A stretch of DNA of 42,914 nucleotides from an uncultured Verrucomicrobia subdivision 3 bacterium. Lineage in GTDB: Bacteria > Verrucomicrobiota > Verrucomicrobiia > Limisphaerales > UBA11358. The first letter of the stretch is position 1. Every line of letters starts with the position of its first letter. The stretch lies in contig CAIQWB010000031.1 in NCBI GenBank assembly GCA_903875465.1, forward strand, positions 1 to 42,914. Direction: 5' to 3'. Below the pieces are notes generated by a model. It had not been told where the DNA came from and searched no databases. It saw only the letters and a program-made list of their open reading frames with translations. Below are positions 38,975 to 42,914 of the stretch, piece by piece. The position numbers and the translations under genes were made by a program.

Positions 38975-39540
38975 CCCCTGCCCAGCGCAAATCCCTCTAC
39001 TTCCCGGCCTGGCAGCGCTGTGCCAAAGCCAACTCCTGGCAAATGGTCGAAGGCCGCTTGCTGGCGGTCCCGGCCGAGCAGCTCGACGCCTTTATCGGCT
39101 GGCCCGAACCCGCCGCCCCCGTCGGTGCCGAAGTCATCACCACCGCCCAAAACCTCGCCGCGCACGAGCACCGCGCCATCACTGCCGAAGACCTGCGGCA
39201 CGCCTGCAACCACGTTGCCACCACCGGCCGCACGGTCAGCAGCGGCAAATTAACGAACAAAGAAATCAACCGCGCCGTGGATCTGTTCAACCTCCTCACC
39301 GATCCCTGGAACCTCACCTACGTCACCGCCTGGCTAAATCCCCAGGACGCCGAGCGCGCCAGTTTCCTTTCCTTCCTGCGCAAACAAGCCCAGGAAGCCG
39401 TCCTCGTGCGCATCGCCACTAACGCCTTCGACACCAGCGACTACGCCGCCCTCGACATCGCCAAACTCCGCTGGATCGCCAAACAAGTCCGCGACCGTGG
39501 CCAGCCCAAAGCCCCCAAACCTGAACCCGTGCTTATTTAA
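38971..39540 (+). CDS. Hypothetical early protein, helical
   Basis: A 189-residue protein starting MTPAQRKSLYFPAWQRCAKAN, with ITAEDLRHACNHVATTGRT, a phrase KLTNKEINRAVDLFNLL, and ALDIAKLRWIAKQVRDRG near the C-terminus. The start recalls GemA/gp16-type proteins of Mu-like phages, and it lies in a comparable place, but similarity is too weak for an assignment. It is coupled to both neighbours (ATGA and TAATG). Confidence 0.6.
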   Translation: MTPAQRKSLYFPAWQRCAKANSWQMVEGRLLAVPAEQLDAFIGWPEPAAPVGAEVITTAQNLAAHEHRAITAEDLRHACNHVATTGRTVSSGKLTNKEINRAVDLFNLLTDPWNLTYVTAWLNPQDAERASFLSFLRKQAQEAVLVRIATNAFDTSDYAALDIAKLRWIAKQVRDRGQPKAPKPEPVLI

Positions 39541-39911
39541 TGTCCTCTCCCTCACCTACCTGCTGGTACTCCATCCGCGACGACGCCGGCCGCCACGAGT
39601 GCGGCGCCCCGGCCACCCACCGCAACTTCACCGGTGCCAAATGGTTTTACTTATGCGAAGCCCATGCCATTCAAGTGCAAAAATCCACCAAAGGCAAAAT
39701 GCGCCCCTCGCCCCTGGTCGCCACACTTTTAGCCGAGAAACTGCACACGCTACCCCTTTCCTCCGTCGGATCTGTCCCCTCAGTTGCCCAAAGCCCCGCG
39801 CCCCATAGCCATGCCGAGGTTCGGCCCTCGGGCCTCACGCCTTCCCAGTCCGAACAACTCCGCCGCTTTCGCGAAAACCTCGCCGCCCGCGGCGACTCCG
39901 GCAGCCTCTAA
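39540..39911 (+). CDS. Hypothetical protein with heptamer-encoded linker
   Basis: A 123-residue protein. The N-terminal half resembles a small zinc site (CWYSIRDDAGRHECGAPATHRNF and FYLCEAHAIQV give Cys/His pairs). The middle is a Ser/Pro/Ala linker encoded by heptamer units (VAQSPAPHSHAEV), and the C-terminus is a short helix (SQSEQLRRFRENLAARG). It overlaps the previous stop by one base. Function is unknown. Confidence 0.55.
   Translation: MSSPSPTCWYSIRDDAGRHECGAPATHRNFTGAKWFYLCEAHAIQVQKSTKGKMRPSPLVATLLAEKLHTLPLSSVGSVPSVAQSPAPHSHAEVRPSGLTPSQSEQLRRFRENLAARGDSGSL
39786..39813. repeat. Heptamer array GCCCNNN, about four units
   Basis: GCCCAAA, GCCCCGC, GCCCCAT and a degenerate AGCCATG lie in tandem in the linker of the gene at 39540. 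It combines units of the GCCCANA and GCCCCNN types, linking the two families. Confidence 0.7.
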
Positions 39912-39931
39912 ACCATCCACCCACAAAACCT

Positions 39932-40285
39932 ATGCCCGACCAACTAACTCTCCCCGCCACCATAGCCCCGTCCGGGCAGGACCGCGGCTACAACTTGGAA
40001 GACCTTAAATGGCTCGAAGCCACTCTCAAAGCCGCTGGCGATTGGCGGACCTCCACAGAACTCCTCACCTCCATTGGCCGCCTGTCTGAGAATGATCGCC
40101 GCTGGCTCCGCACCCTCGCCAGTGCCAGCGAATGGACCATCAGCGGCCAGCTCGGCTACAAACACCTCGAACACGCCACCTTGGAGGAAATCAATCACGC
40201 CGCCAATTGGTGGGAAAGCCAGGCTAAAAAAATGGCCGACCGTGCCCAAACCATCCGCCGCAACTCCAAAAACAAAATCGCATGA
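39932..40285 (+). CDS. Hypothetical protein, winged-helix-like
   Basis: A 117-residue protein: NLEDLKWLEATLKAAGDWRT, STELLTSIGRLSENDRRWL, RTLASASEWTISGQLGYKH and EEINHAANWWESQAKKMADRA. The layout of 'L...L....gW....e.....g...ndR.iR.la..s.g.i.sgq.GYk' is that of a small winged-helix DNA-binding domain with a C-terminal helix, similar to proteins that phages encode near replication genes. It overlaps the next gene by four bases. No firm family. Confidence 0.6.
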   Translation: MPDQLTLPATIAPSGQDRGYNLEDLKWLEATLKAAGDWRTSTELLTSIGRLSENDRRWLRTLASASEWTISGQLGYKHLEHATLEEINHAANWWESQAKKMADRAQTIRRNSKNKIA

Positions 40286-40458
40286 CCAGAAAGCACCTCA
40301 TTTCCACGGCAAAACTGGAAATTGCCGAGTGGCACACACTTCCCCCCGGCCTGGTCATGATGATCCTTTTCGCTTTTATCCACCGTGCCGTGGAAGGTGA
40401 ATCCATCGAGCAAACCTTCTTCAAGCCCACCACTCCCCCTGTTGATTATCAAATATGA
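40282..40458 (+). CDS. Small hypothetical protein (58 residues)
   Basis: A short gene: MTRKHLISTAKLEIAEWHTL, PPGLVMMILFAFIHRAVEGE and SIEQTFFKPTTPPVDYQI. It has a moderately hydrophobic centre (LVMMILFAFI) but no clear membrane span. ATGA overlaps with both neighbours support translation. Function is unknown. Confidence 0.6.
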   Translation: MTRKHLISTAKLEIAEWHTLPPGLVMMILFAFIHRAVEGESIEQTFFKPTTPPVDYQI

Positions 40459-40715
40459 ATGCCCTCGACACCGCCGCCATCCTGTCCAAAATCAACGCCA
40501 CCATCCGGCCCGATTGCCACTTTCAGAAAGTCTTCCCTGCCCAATTTGCCAGCCAAACCCAAGGCAAAACCGAGGTGGTATACGCCATCCATCATGGCGC
40601 GGTAAAACATGAAAGCCATGGCATCATGGTTGTTTTTCCCTTTATCGCCGAAATCAGCTTCCTGGACAAAGGCGGTGGCAATCTCCCGCCTACCACTGTC
40701 TTTCATCTTAACTAA
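40455..40715 (+). CDS. Small hypothetical protein before the MuF-like gene
   Basis: An 86-residue protein: NALDTAAILSKINATIRPDCHF, QKVFPAQFASQTQGKTEVVYA, and MVVFPFIAEISFLDKGGGN. It appears to be alpha/beta. It ends five bases before the heptamer array that precedes the MuF-like gene, and overlaps the previous gene by four bases. No family was recognised. Confidence 0.55.
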   Translation: MNALDTAAILSKINATIRPDCHFQKVFPAQFASQTQGKTEVVYAIHHGAVKHESHGIMVVFPFIAEISFLDKGGGNLPPTTVFHLN

Positions 40716-40720
40716 TTTCC

Positions 40721-40755
40721 GCCTCGCGCCCAGAGCCCAAAGCCCATAGCCTCAT
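40721..40755. repeat. Heptamer array GCCCANA, five units, before the MuF-like gene
   Basis: GCCTCGC, GCCCAGA, GCCCAAA, GCCCATA and GCCTCAT fill the gap between the gene ending at 40715 and the GTG start at 40762. The same units occur in the transposase (33461) and, in another order, in the MuF-like linker (41614). Confidence 0.88.
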
Positions 40756-40761
40756 ACCGCC

Positions 40762-42312
40762 GTGCAATTCATCACCCCATTGCCCTTCCAGGAAGCCATC
40801 GACAAGCTCGACGCCAAGAGCATCATCGGCTCCCAGTTGAGCAGCTCCGAGTGGGCTGATGTCCCCGTGGAACTCCGCGAACGTGCTTTCTTCAGCTCCC
40901 GCGTCGAGTCCGCCCAACTCCTCCAGCGCATGGACGACCTGGTCTCCGATTTCCTCACCGGCCGCAAAATCGAAAATGGTACCGGTGAAACCGTCTTGTC
41001 CGTTGGCAGCCGTGCCGCCTTTGTCGACCAGATGCAAACCTACCTGGCCGCCTCCGGCATCGAGCGCACCAGTGGCGGCCTCCAGGACATCACCAGTCAG
41101 GCCCGCCTTGGCATCATCTTCGATACCCAAGTCCGCCAGTCCCACGATTACGGCAATTGGAAACAGGGCATGGATCCCGACGTCCTCGACGCCTTCCCGG
41201 CCTCCCGCTTCATCCGCGTCCAGGACGTCCGTGAACCCCGCCAAAGCCACATCCAGTATGAAGACCAGGTCTACCTCAAAACCGACCCTATCTGGCACCT
41301 GGTGATTAACAAAGACTTCGGCGTCCCTTGGGGCCCCTGGGGCTGGGGCTGCGGTCACGACGTCGAAGACGTCGATCGTAAATGGTGCGAAACCCACGGC
41401 CTCCTGCACCCCGGCCAGCGTGTCACCCCGTCCAACTTCGGCTTCAACCACGGCCTGGGTGCCAGCATGAAACGCCTCGCCCCCGACCTGGTCGACAAAC
41501 TCCGCGCCGCCTTCGGTCATCAAATCACCATCGAAGGTGACACCATGCGCTGGACCAACGCCACCGCCCCGGCCGCGCCGGCCGTCCCGGTCCCTGTTCC
41601 AGTCCCGGTCCCCGCCCCGAGCCTAAAGCCCAAAGCCCAGAGCCTCGCCGACATCCTGGCTGAAGTCGGCCTCACCAGCGAGGCCAAGGCCACCCCCGAA
41701 CAAATGGCCACTCTCCGCGAAGCCCTCCGCGAAGCCAGCCCCATTTCCCAAAAAGCCGTGATCAAATCCGTCACCGGCACCGATGCCGCGGGCAATCTTT
41801 CCACCACCAATCTGCGTCAGATGGTCCAGGACTTCCTGAACTTCTTCCCCCCGGATCTGGTCAGCCAACTGCCCAAACTTAAAATCTTTGTCGGTAAAAT
41901 TGACGGGAATGGTTCCTACCTCGATGCCCAGGTGAAGTTGAACTACCGCCGCCTCCTCCACGATCCCCAGCAGCTTCGCCAGACCCTTTACCACGAGCTG
42001 ATGCACTGGATCCACATCGAAGGCCCCGCCGGGTACCGCCAGGTTATTAACCAGCACTTCCAGGCTCGCACCGCCGGCGAACTCACCAAACGCCTGCCCA
42101 ATTATGGTCGCAATGTCGTTGGCTTGAAAGATGACTGGTACGAAGTCTATGCCGGCCGGATCTATTACGGCCACCCTTATGGCGGCCAGGGCCTCGAAGT
42201 CCCCACCCGGTACATTGAATGGCTCGCCATGCCCTCCGACAAGATGGCTTTCCTCTGGAACATCCCCAGCTTCCGGGAAACCATGCAAATCGTCCTCCAG
42301 GCCCTTATCTGA
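40762..42312 (+). CDS. MuF head-morphogenesis protein fused to an HExxH metallopeptidase domain
   Basis: A 516-residue protein starting at GTG 40762. Residues 1-260 match minor head proteins of the MuF (gp30) family: PLPFQEAIDKLDAKSII, PVELRERAFFSSRVESAQLL, and the conserved end with DPIWHLVINKDFGVPW, GWGCGHDVEDVD. A Pro/Val repeat (276-287) and a heptamer-encoded linker (to about 296) follow. Residues 297-516 hold a second domain with LYHELMHWIH (His 411, Glu 412, His 415), a gluzincin-like zinc site, and a possible third ligand Glu 486 in EVPTRYIEWLAM. MuF proteins enter the virion with the portal and are injected; C-terminal enzymes on them are known as phage-borne polymorphic toxins. The gene lies 18 kb from the portal on the other strand. 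Confidence 0.8.
   Translation: MQFITPLPFQEAIDKLDAKSIIGSQLSSSEWADVPVELRERAFFSSRVESAQLLQRMDDLVSDFLTGRKIENGTGETVLSVGSRAAFVDQMQTYLAASGIERTSGGLQDITSQARLGIIFDTQVRQSHDYGNWKQGMDPDVLDAFPASRFIRVQDVREPRQSHIQYEDQVYLKTDPIWHLVINKDFGVPWGPWGWGCGHDVEDVDRKWCETHGLLHPGQRVTPSNFGFNHGLGASMKRLAPDLVDKLRAAFGHQITIEGDTMRWTNATAPAAPAVPVPVPVPVPAPSLKPKAQSLADILAEVGLTSEAKATPEQMATLREALREASPISQKAVIKSVTGTDAAGNLSTTNLRQMVQDFLNFFPPDLVSQLPKLKIFVGKIDGNGSYLDAQVKLNYRRLLHDPQQLRQTLYHELMHWIHIEGPAGYRQVINQHFQARTAGELTKRLPNYGRNVVGLKDDWYEVYAGRIYYGHPYGGQGLEVPTRYIEWLAMPSDKMAFLWNIPSFRETMQIVLQALI
41614..41648. repeat. Heptamer array in the MuF/peptidase linker, five units
   Basis: GCCCCGA, GCCTAAA, GCCCAAA, GCCCAGA and GCCTCGC lie in tandem, right after a hexamer array encoding Val-Pro repeats (about 41585-41613). 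Together they make the flexible joint between the two domains. Confidence 0.85.
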
Positions 42313-42314
42313 AT

Positions 42315-42569
42315 ATGCTCACCCGCACCTGCACCCTCACCGCGCCGGATGGCCAGACTCTCGCCGCCACCGTCACCGCCGAAGCGCCCGAGCAAAACCC
42401 GGCCATCACCTACGTCGGCAACCTGGATCTGCTCACTCTTCTTAGCCCCGATAAATTCACCACCGCCTCCCCCGCCTTCCTGCAACAATACTTCCAAGTC
42501 CTCGCCCGCGATGGCGGCTACCAGCTCGCCATCACCGACGCCGGCGAATACGACAACTGGGCCGAATAA
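42315..42569 (+). CDS. Small acidic protein downstream of MuF-peptidase
   Basis: An 84-residue protein: MLTRTCTLTAPDGQTLAATV, AEAPEQNPAITYVGNLDLL, then PAFLQQYFQVLARDGGYQL and DAGEYDNWAE. It starts two bases after the metallopeptidase gene, and is acidic, especially at the C-terminus. Small acidic proteins directly behind MuF-toxin genes are often immunity proteins, so that role is proposed; it could also be an ordinary small phage protein, as no family was recognised. Confidence 0.6.
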   Translation: MLTRTCTLTAPDGQTLAATVTAEAPEQNPAITYVGNLDLLTLLSPDKFTTASPAFLQQYFQVLARDGGYQLAITDAGEYDNWAE

Positions 42570-42914
42570 TGCCCGCCCGCCATACCGTAATTTTAAACGG
42601 CATGCACCCATTCTACCGCGCCGCTGCAATGCCCCTGCGACCCATTTCAAACTTTCCCTGCGTTCTGTCCCACACCCGTCTCCGTGAAAGCCTGAAATCC
42701 CCCCCTCCAAATCTTCGTAACCCCTTGGTATTAACCGCTATTCACCGTTCTTAACCCCGTTTCACCCCCAATACTTCGCCTCCCCCGCGTCGCGTCGCGA
42801 CGCCTGATCGCAGCGCCCTGCCCTGGCTCTGCCGTGGTAGAATTTGACAAATTCCCCCCGCCATCATAAACTCATCAAGTGAGTTGATTCGGGAGTCACC
42901 AACTGGAGCGTGCA
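42570..42914. other. Right-end region: no firm gene, tandem and inverted repeats
   Basis: A 61-residue frame begins at 42569 in a TAATG overlap (MPARHTVILNGMHPFYRAAA), but it is Pro/Ser/Arg-rich and doubtful. Repeats are clearer: two 20-base units sharing TTAACC and TTCACC (42731-42750, 42751-42770), a palindrome GAATTTG-A-CAAATTC (42840-42854), and AACTCA-TCAAG-TGAGTT (about 42869-42885). The tandem units could be transposase-binding sites at the right phage end, by analogy with Mu. No host gene or terminus dinucleotide could be fixed. Confidence 0.5.

Noticed and set aside
6900-42570. CRISPR array as an explanation of the repeats
   Set aside because: The repeats are 7-8 base tandem units without spacers of constant length, and no cas-like gene is present.
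42569-42754. A 61-residue frame in TAATG overlap at the right end
   Set aside because: Composition is Pro/Ser/Arg-rich and the frame runs into the repeat region; coupling alone is not enough to call it a gene.

Overview
The window reads as a transposable (Mu-like) temperate phage or prophage of about 43 kb. It has a Mu-type replication and transposition module, a Mu-type head module and a long non-contractile (siphovirus-like) tail module, which is the combination known from B3/D3112-like transposable phages. The host is inferred, not shown, to be a member of the Verrucomicrobiota/PVC group. The reasons are the high GC, the Thr/Asn-rich secreted proteins with fibre repeats of the 'GTGSSLSNLNA' type, A/T-rich gene leaders that mostly lack a Shine-Dalgarno sequence, and dispersed short tandem repeats. 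No host genes, rRNA, tRNA or CRISPR array were recognised. Layout: two gene blocks diverge from a switch region near 28.5-29.4 kb. There, two ribbon-helix-helix (RHH) regulators face away from each other across a long inverted repeat (29051-29132). Rightward (29.1-42.6 kb) lies the early block: RHH protein, small membrane protein, ParB-like protein, DDE-type transposase (MuA-like), AAA ATPase (MuB-like), Cys-rich small proteins, Gam, a second DGQHR/ParB-like protein, a free-standing DnaA domain IV protein, a DUF2786 protein and several small unknowns. At the far right sits a MuF head protein fused to a zinc-metallopeptidase domain, with a small acidic protein behind it. Leftward (28.6 kb down to 0.2 kb) lies the late block: two lipoproteins and a small membrane protein, a class 3 lipase and a holin candidate, Mu gp25/26/27-like small proteins, large terminase, DUF935 portal, morphogenesis protein, protease/scaffold, DUF2190 cement protein, major capsid protein, gp36-like connector, tail terminator candidate, tail tube, three secreted or membrane-anchored Thr/Asn-rich proteins including a 1164-residue fibre/spike, tail assembly chaperones with a probable -1 frameshift, tape measure, DUF2163 hub, NlpC/P60 peptidase, J-like tip protein and a terminal fibre. 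How it works together: the RHH pair probably sets lysogeny versus early expression. Transposase and ATPase replicate the element by transposition with Gam protecting ends, while the DnaA-like and ParB-like proteins may add a replication or regulatory layer. The late block packages DNA, builds the head and tail, and lyses the host. The most unusual points are as follows. (1) Many tandem heptanucleotide repeats of a few related families lie in gene gaps and inside coding linkers; one of them sits exactly where the transposase C-terminus appears frameshifted. (2) The MuF protein is displaced to the opposite end and strand from the portal, and is fused to an HExxH metallopeptidase. (3) Several genes embedded in the virion block encode proteins with signal peptides or membrane anchors. 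(4) The transposase has Glu in place of the usual second Asp. (5) A DnaA DNA-binding domain occurs without its ATPase. All family assignments were made by reading motifs, without a database search.
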